From a gamma proteobacterium HdN1 (GTDB lineage: Bacteria > Pseudomonadota > Gammaproteobacteria > Pseudomonadales > Ketobacteraceae), in NCBI GenBank assembly GCA_000198515.1, contig FP929140.1, positions 3,074,527 to 3,138,526 on the forward strand: 64,000 bases of DNA, in the 5' to 3' direction. The translations under genes were made by a program, and so were the position numbers. Below are positions 1-7,514 of the stretch, piece by piece; position 1 is the stretch's first letter, and every line of letters begins with the position of its first letter. Below the pieces are notes generated by a model. It had not been told where the DNA came from. It worked only from the letters and a program-made list of their open reading frames with translations, and made no database searches.

Positions 1-470
1 CGTAGGGAGCGCTCGATGGGGGCGTCTTGCTCGCGTGCGCTGAGCGGAAGATCGTCGACTCTGCGCGCGGGATAACCGATTTTGGTGAGTTCTGCCAGTA
101 TTTTGGGGAAGTCGGCTTGTGCGACAAGCAAAGATGCGCGTTGGCTGGCGAGGTTTACGTTGGCGCTGACCACGCCCGGCTGTGCGGCAATTAGCTTCTC
201 TACGCGATTTACGCAAGATGCGCAGCTCATGCCCTCAATCGCAAGCTCTACCGCTTCGGGTTTCGGCTCGAAGCCCATGGCAGAAATTGCTTGGATGAGC
301 GCCGCTGCGGTTTGTTCTTCTGTAAATGAGGCTCGTACTTCGTGCGTGAGTAGGTTTGCGCTGACTTCTTGGACGCCGGACATTGCGGCAAGGTTGCGTT
401 CGATGCGGCCCGTGCAGGAGGCGCAACGCATTCCGTCTACGCGAACGTTGAAGTGCTGAAGCGATTGCAT
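1..470 (-). CDS. copA: Copper-translocating P-type ATPase, N-terminal part (cut by window edge)
   Basis: The reverse strand is open from an ATG at 470 to the window edge, giving about 156 residues. Two heavy-metal-associated domains are visible, with metal-binding motifs GMRCASC (Cys16, Cys19) and GMSCASC (Cys83, Cys86), each followed by the usual helix. Twin HMA domains at the N-terminus are typical of CopA-type P1B ATPases, which export Cu(I) across the inner membrane using ATP. The membrane, phosphorylation and ATP-binding domains lie outside the window, so another P1B metal ATPase cannot be excluded. An AGAGG-like ribosome site lies a few bases before the ATG. I saw no clear CueR operator upstream. 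Confidence 0.85.
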   Translation of the reverse strand, partial: MQSLQHFNVRVDGMRCASCTGRIERNLAAMSGVQEVSANLLTHEVRASFTEEQTAAALIQAISAMGFEPKPEAVELAIEGMSCASCVNRVEKLIAAQPGVVSANVNLASQRASLLVAQADFPKILAELTKIGYPARRVDDLPLSAREQDAPIERSL

Positions 471-774
471 AAGAACCTCTCGTTATTGTGCAGGATACTG
501 AGTGTTGTGCAGGATGCAGAGCTTTGTGCAGGATGCAGAGCTTTGCACGGTGCGGATGCTGCGTGGCGTGGATGGCTGTATGCCTGTGAACGGTGCGACA
601 AACAGCAGAGCATTTGTGTTGATGGGTGCTCTTGGATCAATAATCAAGCGATTGATCAGGTCGTCAATTGGTAAAATTACGCTTGAGGCAGTTTTGGGTA
701 TTCGTCGAAAATAGCGAATCAACTGCAAAGTACGAGCGGTTGACCCTTAATTTAACACAGGAATGACTTAGATT
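471..774. other. Intergenic region between copA and the alanine-rich protein gene
   Basis: About 300 bases between divergent genes. It holds the 19-bp tandem repeat described separately and presumably both promoters, but no convincing sigma-70 hexamer pair or metal-regulator operator stands out. Short open frames here have no supporting features. Confidence 0.5.
486..547. repeat. 19-bp tandem repeat, three copies plus a degenerate fourth
   Basis: Units begin TTGTGCAGGAT at 486, 505 and 524. Copies two and three are nearly identical and copy one differs in its second half. A degenerate fourth start, TTGCAC, follows at 543. The array sits just upstream of copA. Confidence 0.85.
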
Positions 775-1125
775 ATGAAGACAGCTCAGAGGATCGCGAG
801 CGTGGTGGTGTTGACCCTTGGTGCCGCCGGTTTGGCAAATGCAGGCTTTCTGGACAAAGTGCGGGAAGACGCGACGACTGCTGCCGTGGGCACTGCGGTG
901 ACCAGTGGTGATGTTAAACAGGCGGCGCAGGATGGAAAAGATGCTGCAGTGAGCAGTGCGCAGCAGGCAGTGCAAGGTGCTGTGCAAAACGCTACGGGAG
1001 CTGCTGCAAATGCTGCGAACGATGCAACCGAAGCTGCTACTGGCGCGAACCAGGCGGCTACTGATGCGACGCAAGCTGCATCTGAAAAGGTGAACAATAA
1101 ACTGGGTAAGCTGCTAGGCCAGTAA
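775..1125 (+). CDS. Small secreted alanine-rich helical protein
   Basis: The 116-residue product starts with a signal peptide (lysine near the N-terminus, hydrophobic stretch, AxA-type site around residues 21-23). The mature part is very rich in Ala, Thr, Gln, Asp and Asn in a repeating pattern such as AANAANDATEAATGANQAA. It should form long amphipathic helices, as in LEA-like or lipoprotein-helper periplasmic proteins. No cysteine, metal motif or membrane segment is present in the mature part. I do not recognise a family with a known function. It is monocistronic, and a strong hairpin terminator follows at 1216-1249. Confidence 0.75.
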   Translation: MKTAQRIASVVVLTLGAAGLANAGFLDKVREDATTAAVGTAVTSGDVKQAAQDGKDAAVSSAQQAVQGAVQNATGAAANAANDATEAATGANQAATDATQAASEKVNNKLGKLLGQ

Positions 1126-1215
1126 TTTGACGTTATTGGGCTAATTCCGGGCTTGCGGGCACTGACCGCCCGCAGGCTCAAAGGTACAGCGCAACACTGT
1201 ACGATGCCGCAAAAC

Positions 1216-1249
1216 AAAAAAAGAGCCTGATATCAGGCTCTTTTTTTTT
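1216..1249. terminator. Rho-independent terminator, probably bidirectional
   Basis: A perfect palindromic stem GAGCCTGA-TA-TCAGGCTC (1223-1240) is preceded by seven A and followed by nine T. It can therefore serve both the plus-strand alanine-rich gene and the convergent PEP-CTERM gene. Confidence 0.9.
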
Positions 1250-1292
1250 GAGTAGGCGCTCTAAAAACAAGCGCCTCGCTCGCAGCGCTTTG

Positions 1293-1985
1293 TTAGGCAG
1301 CTGCTTTTTTCTGCATACGGCGGGCGAGGCCCAAACCAACCAAGCCAAGGCCCAAGAGTGCCATTGTGCCGGGTTCGGGTACGGCTGCGTTGTTGCCGTT
1401 GCTAGGCGTGTAGTCAACCGTCAAGCCGCTGATGCGTACATCCGTTGTTTGCCAGAGTACGCCGAGTGCGCCGCGCCAGTCTGCTGCGCTGACTACAAAA
1501 GTGTCTGCCAGTGCATTCAGGTTAAGGGTCTTGTTGCCTAGGATGTCACCGAAGACGCCATTACCCATCCCGCCTACTTGAGTCAGGCCGGAATCGTTTA
1601 GCGTGAAGACGTTGACTTTGTCGTCGATGTCCCAGAATGCAAAGGTAATGGATTGCAGGGTAACGTCGTCGCTGAAGCTGAATTTCAGCGCATCGTTGCC
1701 GTTGTCGATTGAGCTGTGGCCGTCGAGGTCGATGGAGCCATCCGCTGCACCGCCATATACGCCCAAGCCGAAAGCGTCCGCGTACACGTTGCGATTGAGT
1801 GTTGCGCCGCTGTTGGAAGTGGCAGATGCGCTAACGGTAAGGTCAAGACCTGGGTTGCTATAGGTTTTGCTTGAAACGTTCTCAATACCGAACTGGCTGA
1901 AGTTGTAGGTGTAGGGAACGGCATGCGCTTGTGCTGCGCCAAGGGTGATGGCTGCGGCGATTAGCGATTGGGTGAATACCTTCAT
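1293..1985 (-). CDS. PEP-CTERM sorting-domain exported protein
   Basis: The 230-residue product has an N-terminal signal peptide (cleavage near AQAHA, residue 22). Its beta-rich, Gly/Asn/Ser/Asp-rich body has no recognised catalytic motif. The C-terminus is a canonical PEP-CTERM signal: VPEPGT, a hydrophobic helix, then a basic RRMQKK tail. Proteins of this kind are processed by an exosortase (XrtA/EpsH type) and are usually linked to exopolysaccharide or floc formation. No exosortase lies in the window, so the processing enzyme must be elsewhere. A sigma-54 promoter at 2076-2090 lies upstream, and the shared terminator at 1216-1249 follows. Confidence 0.92.
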   Translation of the reverse strand: MKVFTQSLIAAAITLGAAQAHAVPYTYNFSQFGIENVSSKTYSNPGLDLTVSASATSNSGATLNRNVYADAFGLGVYGGAADGSIDLDGHSSIDNGNDALKFSFSDDVTLQSITFAFWDIDDKVNVFTLNDSGLTQVGGMGNGVFGDILGNKTLNLNALADTFVVSAADWRGALGVLWQTTDVRISGLTVDYTPSNGNNAAVPEPGTMALLGLGLVGLGLARRMQKKAAA

Positions 1986-2522
1986 AAATGCTCCTTGTGT
2001 TGAAGGGTGTAGCCTTGGATTCGTGGAGAGCGATTCATCCGAACGAGATGTGGCGATTTCGCTGCCACCCTATAAGCAGCTTGTGTGCCACGATTGGCAT
2101 CGCGTTAGATATCAATAAGATGTTAGCGAAAAGGAGGTTTTCGGGAGAGCGCTCGGTTGTTGTGTGTAAAAAAAATCGACGCCTGTTTCTTGAGCTGGTT
2201 CACGGCTTTTGTGGGTGGTGAGGCATTTGGAGGATCATTGCGGGTAGCGATAACCCTTGGTGGATCAAAAGGCTGATTGCGTATTTTTTGTTCGGCGTGG
2301 TGGTGGGTGAAAGGGGTGGGCATTTCGGGTTGATAAGGTTGTAAAGAGACTCGACGGTGGCAAATGAACGCAAGCTTTACACCCGCTTGCCTTCACAGTA
2401 GTGTGCCATGAGCGGGTGCATCATTGATGGATGCGCTGGAAGCTTTGGAGGTGCTTTGCGGGGGCTGCTATTGGTAGAGCCGTTGCCGCAAGAGCCATTC
2501 CAGCAAGAGGAGGCTGTGTAGG
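1986..2522. other. Intergenic region upstream of the PEP-CTERM and MOSC genes
   Basis: This 537-bp divergent region contains the sigma-54 promoter for the PEP-CTERM gene. Its right end carries the strong ribosome site AGAGGAGG at 2506-2513 used by the MOSC gene. Small open frames on both strands here lack ribosome sites or recognisable sequence. I see no RNA gene. Confidence 0.5.
2075..2090 (-). promoter_or_regulatory. Sigma-54 (RpoN) promoter for the PEP-CTERM gene
   Basis: On the minus strand the sequence reads TGGCAC-ACAAG-CTGCT, against the consensus TGGCAC-N5-TTGCT (one mismatch, with GG and GC at the required spacing). The start site would fall near 2065, about 80 nt before the start codon. 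PEP-CTERM genes are known to be activated by RpoN together with the PrsK/PrsR two-component system, which supports the call. Confidence 0.78.
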
Positions 2523-3281
2523 GTGGATCGTCGTGAAATAGAGTTTGGTTCCGTTGCTGCTGGGCGCTCAAGGAGCGATTCCATTGAAATTGGTAAAGTG
2601 AGGGCCTTGCTCACTGGGCGCGCGCGACCTTATACCCGCCCGGGAAGTTTGAGTGGCATTGATAAGCGGGTTCGCCATGGTGCTGTAATTGTCTCTGCCC
2701 TAGGTTTCGAAGGAGATGAGCAGGGTGATTTGCGCGTGCACGGCGGTGTGGATAAGGCAGTTCATTGCTATGCATGGGCGCAGTACGAGCCATGGCGCGA
2801 GGAGCTCGCCGGCAATGCGTTAGCGATGGCGCTACTCGCGCAGCCGGGTGCGTTTGGTGAGAATCTATCGGTGGATGGGATGGATGAGCACGATATTTGC
2901 CTCGCCGATCAATGGCAAATCGGGTCTGCGCGGTTTGAAATCAGCCAGGGGCGGCAGCCCTGCTGGAAACTTAACGATCGCTTTCATGTGCCGGATATGG
3001 CGCTGCGTGTGCAAAGTAGTTTGCGCACCGGATGGTATCTACGGGTTTTGCAAGAAGGCAGTGTGCAGGCGGGGGACGTGATTCGGCGAATTGCGCGGCC
3101 CTATCCAGAGTGGACGATTGCGGCGCTTTTGCGCGTGATTGCTGAGGGGAATTGTACGCCGCAAATAATGGATTCGATCTTGGCTCTGCCTTTGCCGCCT
3201 TCGTGGCGTAAGCTTTTTACACGTCGTAAAGAGAGCGGAAACGTTGAGGCTTGGGGGCCACGGCTCGATGGAAGTTTCTGA
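2523..3281 (+). CDS. MOSC domain protein, YiiM-like
   Basis: The 252-residue product carries a MOSC (molybdenum cofactor sulfurase C-terminal) domain followed by a C-terminal helical extension, as in E. coli YiiM. Visible family features are LGFEGDEQGD followed by VHGGVDKAV, FGENLSV, and the conserved cysteine in SQGRQPCWKL. YiiM-type proteins reduce N-hydroxylated compounds with a molybdenum cofactor. The substrate here is unknown. The start is GTG at 2523, chosen because AGAGGAGG sits nine bases upstream. The first 20 or so residues have no counterpart in YiiM. It is transcribed alone. Confidence 0.85.
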   Translation: MDRREIEFGSVAAGRSRSDSIEIGKVRALLTGRARPYTRPGSLSGIDKRVRHGAVIVSALGFEGDEQGDLRVHGGVDKAVHCYAWAQYEPWREELAGNALAMALLAQPGAFGENLSVDGMDEHDICLADQWQIGSARFEISQGRQPCWKLNDRFHVPDMALRVQSSLRTGWYLRVLQEGSVQAGDVIRRIARPYPEWTIAALLRVIAEGNCTPQIMDSILALPLPPSWRKLFTRRKESGNVEAWGPRLDGSF

Positions 3282-3359
3282 TTTTTCCTGAGCTTTGAAC
3301 TATGATGGTTGCAAATGCAAAGAAGGTCCTAACAATAAAATTCAATAACGGGACACCTT

Positions 3360-4088
3360 ATGAAAAAACAGTTATTTTTGGGTGCGTTGCTGAGTGTAGT
3401 GACAGTATCGTCGCTGGCTGCCAGTGGGGCTTCGCGTAATGAAGTGGTAAATGGCGAGAAAATTGCGCGTGAAGGAAATGGACGGGGTGCAGTAGGTTGC
3501 TTGGTTTGCCACGGAATGCATGGTGAGGGAGTGTCCGTGTCTGGGTTTCCGAGGCTTGCCGGGCTCAATGCGCGTTATCTTGAAAAGCAGTTGAATGATT
3601 TTGTGAGCGGCGCACGTGATAACGTGGTCATGAAGCCGACTGCGACTGCGCTAAGCGAGGATGAGCGCCGTGCGGTTGCGGATTATTACAGTAAACTCTC
3701 GGTTCCTGAGCGAGTGGCTATTACCTTAGAGTCTAACGAGGTCGGTGAAGCGCTCGCCTTACGCGGCAAGTGGGATCAGCAAGTGCCGGCCTGTATTCAG
3801 TGTCATGGCCCGAATGGGGTTGGAATCGGTGAGCACTTTCCCCCGTTATCCGGACAATCAGCGCTTTATCTGGCGAATCAGATGCGCGAATGGAAAAAGG
3901 GAAGCCGCGCAAACGATCCTTTGGGCCTGATGAAGCACGTTGCGCAGTCGTTGACGGAGAGTGAGATTTTAGCGGTTGCGAAATGGTTTTCAAGCCAGCC
4001 TACCTTTCTTGTAGAGAATAGCGATATAACGAGTCAGGTGAGTGCGCAGGAAACGACGCAAGAAAAAGTGACGGGGGGCAAACAATGA
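3360..4088 (+). CDS. tsdB: Diheme cytochrome c, TsdB-like electron acceptor of thiosulfate dehydrogenase
   Basis: The 242-residue exported protein has two c-type heme sites, CLVCH (Cys47, Cys50, His51) and CIQCH (Cys145, Cys148, His149), in two similar halves, as in cytochromes c4. A signal peptide with AxA ends near residue 21. Its stop codon overlaps the start of the next gene (ATGA at 4085), which encodes a TsdA-type protein. In other bacteria tsdB precedes tsdA, and TsdB accepts the electrons from thiosulfate oxidation to tetrathionate. Assignment as TsdB rather than a general c4 cytochrome rests on this neighbour. The C-terminal 25 residues are polar and probably disordered. Confidence 0.8.
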   Translation: MKKQLFLGALLSVVTVSSLAASGASRNEVVNGEKIAREGNGRGAVGCLVCHGMHGEGVSVSGFPRLAGLNARYLEKQLNDFVSGARDNVVMKPTATALSEDERRAVADYYSKLSVPERVAITLESNEVGEALALRGKWDQQVPACIQCHGPNGVGIGEHFPPLSGQSALYLANQMREWKKGSRANDPLGLMKHVAQSLTESEILAVAKWFSSQPTFLVENSDITSQVSAQETTQEKVTGGKQ

Positions 4089-5035
4089 GAAAATTAATTC
4101 TCTCGGGCTTGGTAAGCGTGCCCCTATGGATGGTTTTGAATGTTGGCATTGCGTTAGAAAATTCTACGCAAGTCAAGCCTGCGCAAGCTAATCCCGCACA
4201 AGCCAAGCCTGTGCAGAGTTCTCCGGTGTCGAAAAAAGCCTTTGTGCCGCCGCCTGAAAGTGAAATCCCCGAGGGGAAGTTTGGCGATACAATTCGCTTG
4301 GGGCGTGATATTTTCTTGCATACTCGCGCAAACGCACCGGAGTATGTTGGTAACGATTTGAATTGTAGCAACTGTCACTTGGACGCGGGGCGGCGTGCCA
4401 ATTCGGGCCCCTTGTGGGCAGCCTATGTTCGCTACCCGATGTATCGCCCGAAAAACGATAAGGTCAATACCTTTGCAGAGCGTTTGCAGGGATGCTTTAT
4501 GTACAGCATGAACGGCAAGGCGCCACCGGCGGATAGTGAGGTGATCAAAGCCTTGACGGCATATTCTTACTGGCTGGCAACGGGAGCTCCAACAGGGGTG
4601 AATATGCCGGGATTTGGTTATCCCAAGCAGGGTTTTGAGCCAAAGCAAGCGCCGAGCTATGAGCGGGGTGAAGCGATCTATGCCGAAAAATGCGCGCTCT
4701 GTCATGGTGAGAACGGCGAAGGCGTACATGTGAAAAAGGGCGAGTTTGCTTTTCCTGCTTTGTGGGGTGCAAATTCTTTTAATTGGGGCGCAGGCATGCA
4801 CGAGCTCAATAATGCAGCCGCGTTCATCAAACACAATATGCCGCTCGGTTTAGGCGGTACGCTGACCGACCAAGAGGCGTGGGATGTTGCCATGTTTATG
4901 GATAGCCACGAGCGCCCGCAAGACCCGCGTTATAACGGCAATATTCAGGAAACAAGAAAGAAATACCACGACACCAAATGGTCGCTGTACGGTATTGAGG
5001 TGAATGGTAAGGTTTTGGGACAGGGCGTGAAATGA
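4085..5035 (+). CDS. tsdA: Thiosulfate dehydrogenase, diheme cytochrome TsdA
   Basis: The 316-residue periplasmic protein binds two hemes at CSNCH (Cys94, Cys97, His98) and CALCH (Cys203, Cys206, His207). Cys137, in the RLQGCF segment, lies 39 residues after the first heme histidine, matching as I recall the spacing of the His/Cys-ligated catalytic heme of characterised TsdA enzymes. Lys249 and Met252 are candidate ligands for heme 2. TsdA oxidises two thiosulfates to tetrathionate or runs in reverse. Residues 28-47 hold four proline-ending pentapeptides (TQVKP, AQANP, AQAKP, VQSSP) encoded by a 15-bp repeat between signal peptide and enzyme. It is translationally coupled to tsdB (ATGA) and to the next gene. 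Confidence 0.9.
   Translation: MRKLILSGLVSVPLWMVLNVGIALENSTQVKPAQANPAQAKPVQSSPVSKKAFVPPPESEIPEGKFGDTIRLGRDIFLHTRANAPEYVGNDLNCSNCHLDAGRRANSGPLWAAYVRYPMYRPKNDKVNTFAERLQGCFMYSMNGKAPPADSEVIKALTAYSYWLATGAPTGVNMPGFGYPKQGFEPKQAPSYERGEAIYAEKCALCHGENGEGVHVKKGEFAFPALWGANSFNWGAGMHELNNAAAFIKHNMPLGLGGTLTDQEAWDVAMFMDSHERPQDPRYNGNIQETRKKYHDTKWSLYGIEVNGKVLGQGVK
4166..4225 (+). repeat. 15-bp coding repeat in tsdA (four pentapeptides)
   Basis: Four diverged 15-bp units encode a Gln/Pro-rich linker (residues 28-47) after the signal peptide. It is one of several 15-bp N-terminal coding repeats in the window. Confidence 0.75.
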
Positions 5036-6471
5036 ATTCGAGTCAAACGCAGGCTTTTGTTGAACATTTGTGGGATTCGGAGATTGTTCCGCAGCTCACC
5101 GAGTATATCCGTATTCCAAATCAATCGCCGGCTTTCGATCCTGAGTGGGAAGCCCACGGTTTTATGGAGCAAGCGGTTCAGCTGATGAGCCGGTGGGCGA
5201 GTGCGAAGCTTGAGAGGATTCCGGGGGCAAGCCTAGAGGTTGTGCGCCTGGAGGGCCGCACTCCGCTGATTTACATCGAGGTTCCGGAGTTTCGTTCAGG
5301 TGGTTCTGCCTGCAGTGATTCTAAAACGGTGATGCTCTATGGTCACTTAGATAAGCAGCCGGAGATGACGGGCTGGGCGCCTGATCTTGGGCCGTGGAAG
5401 CCGGTTCTGCGGGATGAAAAGTTGTACGGGCGGGGTGGTGCAGACGATGGTTATGCGATTTTTGCGTCGTTAGGGGCGTTGCTTGCGTTGCATGAGCAAG
5501 GGGTTCCGCACGCACGCTGCGTGATTTTGATTGAGGCGTGTGAGGAATCGGGCAGTTATGATTTGCCTGCCTATGTGGATCATCTTTCGCAGCGGATTGG
5601 TAGCCCGTCGTTGGTGGTTTGTTTGGATTCGGGCTGTGCTAATTACGATCAGTTGTGGCTAACGACTTCGTTGCGGGGCATGGTGGGGCTGCATCTTCGG
5701 GTGGATGTGTTGACGGAAGGGGTTCATTCTGGGGATGCTTCGGGGATTGTGCCGGATAGCTTTCGTTTGCTGCGGCAGTTGATTTCTAGGCTTGAGGATG
5801 AGGATAGCGGGCAGATTCTCCCTTTGAGCCTTGCTGTGGATATTCCTTTGGAACGGGTAGTGCAGGCGGAGCAGAGTGCAGAAATTTTGGGGGCTGGCGT
5901 GTTTGATCGGTTTCCGTTTGTGGCGGGAATGCAGCCGGTGGATCTAGATCCGGTAACGCTAATTCTCAACCGCACTTGGCGGGCACAGTTGGCGATTACT
6001 GGGATTGAAGGTTTGCCACCGCTGAAAACGGCGGGAAATGTGCTGAGGCCGATGACGGCGGCGCGCTTGAGCTTGCGGCTTCCACCGAGCTTGGATGCGC
6101 GCAAGGCTGCGGCAGAAGTGGTGGCGCTTCTGGAGCAGGGTGCGCCAAATGGCTGTAGGGTAAGCGTTACGGTTGATCAACAGGCAAATGGCTGGAATGC
6201 GCCGCGTCTTGTGCCGTGGTTGGAGAAGTCGGTGTCGGATGCGTCAATGAGGTATTTTGGCAAGCCTTCTGCCAGTATGGGGGAGGGCGGTTCGATTCCG
6301 TTTATGGGAATGCTTGGTGAGAAATTTCCGGCGGCGCAGTTTCTGATTACGGGCGTTTTGGGGCCACATTCCAACGCGCATGGGCCGAATGAGTTTTTGC
6401 ATATTCCAACCGCAAAACGCCTCACCTGTGTGGTTGCAGAGGTGCTGGCGGAGCATTTTCGCGCGGCTTAG
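5032..6471 (+). CDS. M20-family zinc metallopeptidase
   Basis: The 479-residue protein has the M20 layout of a zinc catalytic domain split by a dimerisation (lid) domain. Expected ligands are visible: His in LYGHLDKQPE, Asp in GRGGADDGYA, the Glu pair in EACEESGS, Asp in CLDSGC and the C-terminal His in GPHSNAHGPNE. No signal peptide is present, so it is cytoplasmic. The family cleaves dipeptides or acylated amino acids, and the length and motifs fit carnosinase/CPG2-type peptidases. The start ATG overlaps the tsdA stop (ATGA), so translation is coupled to thiosulfate oxidation genes, an unexpected partnership. The 3' end overlaps the convergent hydrolase gene by 4 bp. Confidence 0.85.
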   Translation: MNSSQTQAFVEHLWDSEIVPQLTEYIRIPNQSPAFDPEWEAHGFMEQAVQLMSRWASAKLERIPGASLEVVRLEGRTPLIYIEVPEFRSGGSACSDSKTVMLYGHLDKQPEMTGWAPDLGPWKPVLRDEKLYGRGGADDGYAIFASLGALLALHEQGVPHARCVILIEACEESGSYDLPAYVDHLSQRIGSPSLVVCLDSGCANYDQLWLTTSLRGMVGLHLRVDVLTEGVHSGDASGIVPDSFRLLRQLISRLEDEDSGQILPLSLAVDIPLERVVQAEQSAEILGAGVFDRFPFVAGMQPVDLDPVTLILNRTWRAQLAITGIEGLPPLKTAGNVLRPMTAARLSLRLPPSLDARKAAAEVVALLEQGAPNGCRVSVTVDQQANGWNAPRLVPWLEKSVSDASMRYFGKPSASMGEGGSIPFMGMLGEKFPAAQFLITGVLGPHSNAHGPNEFLHIPTAKRLTCVVAEVLAEHFRAA

Positions 6472-7397
6472 CGGCAGGATTCCAGAAAATTGCGATAGGC
6501 TTTTGCGGTGTCTGCAGCTTTCTCTACCATCGGCACGTGGCCGACGTTTTCTAGAATCACTCGTCGGCTGCCAGAAATTCCCTGTAGGAATACGCCGGAT
6601 GCAGCTACGTCGGTGACTTGATCAGATGCGCCCCAGACGATCAGTGTGGGGGCTTTGATCTTGTCGAGATCGTGATCCAGCAATTGGCTTTCGGCAAAGG
6701 TGTTGTTTTCTGTGATGTCAGTAAACATGCGCCGTAAGCGGGGCTGTATCGTTAAAAAAGCGCGTAGCTGCGCGCGCTTGATTATCTTGGGTAAGGCCGG
6801 CGGGGATACCATTGCCAGGTTCGCGAGGCGATCGTAGCCTGCTTCATCTTCGAAAAAGAAAACGTTTTCGCCCTTGGCCATTAATTTTGAAACGGTGCTT
6901 TCGACTGGGGAGCGCACGCCAGCAGCGTCCATAATGGTTAGCGTTATTACTGAATTTGGGTAGGAAATTGCGTATTGCGCGGCTATCCACCCGCCCATTG
7001 AATTACCGACAAAGTGAGCTTGTGATATTTGCAGTGCGTCTAACCATTGGCGTACAAACTGGGTGTGATAGCCGATGGTGTGGGCGATGCCTTCGCGGTA
7101 GCTGGTTTGCCCGTGGCCTGCTAGATCGGGGATGAGTACGCGATATTCCTTGAAAAAAGATGCGAAGTGCATCCATAAATTTTTGTTGGCACCGAACCCA
7201 TGGAGCAGCACGAGGGTTTCTTGCGCGCGAAGATTGCCATTATCAAAATAGTGAACGGTGCAATCGGGTGGGATTTTGATTTGTTGGAGTTTTAGGCCGA
7301 CCGCTTTCTGCACAATTGTCATCATGAGCTTTTCGGCACCGTCTTCTAGGCGCTGCTGGAGCTTGGTGAGGGGGACTGGTTTTGCGATGAGTGGCAT
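6468..7397 (-). CDS. Alpha/beta-fold hydrolase
   Basis: The 309-residue hydrolase has the oxyanion-hole motif LLHGFG, the nucleophile elbow GNSMGG, an acid in WGASDQ and the catalytic His in NVGHVPM, a complete Ser-Asp-His triad. It has a cap region between the nucleophile and the acid, as in epoxide hydrolase, haloalkane dehalogenase and lipase-like members. The first 60 residues contain a short hydrophobic stretch, and peripheral membrane attachment is possible. The substrate is not predictable from sequence. It is convergent with, and overlaps by 4 bp, the M20 peptidase gene. Confidence 0.85.
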   Translation of the reverse strand: MPLIAKPVPLTKLQQRLEDGAEKLMMTIVQKAVGLKLQQIKIPPDCTVHYFDNGNLRAQETLVLLHGFGANKNLWMHFASFFKEYRVLIPDLAGHGQTSYREGIAHTIGYHTQFVRQWLDALQISQAHFVGNSMGGWIAAQYAISYPNSVITLTIMDAAGVRSPVESTVSKLMAKGENVFFFEDEAGYDRLANLAMVSPPALPKIIKRAQLRAFLTIQPRLRRMFTDITENNTFAESQLLDHDLDKIKAPTLIVWGASDQVTDVAASGVFLQGISGSRRVILENVGHVPMVEKAADTAKAYRNFLESCR

Positions 7398-7436
7398 GGG
7401 CGGGCCTTGGTGTGCTTGAACTGGAGAGGCTCGAAT

Positions 7437-7480
7437 TGCAGGAAATCGCCGGTTTATAGGGCGATTCCCTGCATTTTTTA
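7437..7480 (+). terminator. Hairpin terminator in the plus direction
   Basis: A 14-bp stem with one mismatch (7437-7450 with 7460-7473) has a 9-nt loop and is followed by six T on the plus strand. No plus-strand gene ends immediately before it. It may stop read-through from the tsdBA-peptidase operon across the antisense hydrolase gene. Confidence 0.6.
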
Positions 7481-7514
7481 CGCGAGAGCTTTTGAGGATT
7501 CCCGCATTAAGGGT

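Noticed and set aside
82-459. 125-codon plus-strand frame
   Set aside because: It is antisense to the copper ATPase gene, whose two GMxCxxC motifs are unmistakable.
2377-2571. 64-codon minus-strand frame between the PEP-CTERM and MOSC genes
   Set aside because: Low-complexity composition, no ribosome site and overlap with the MOSC start.
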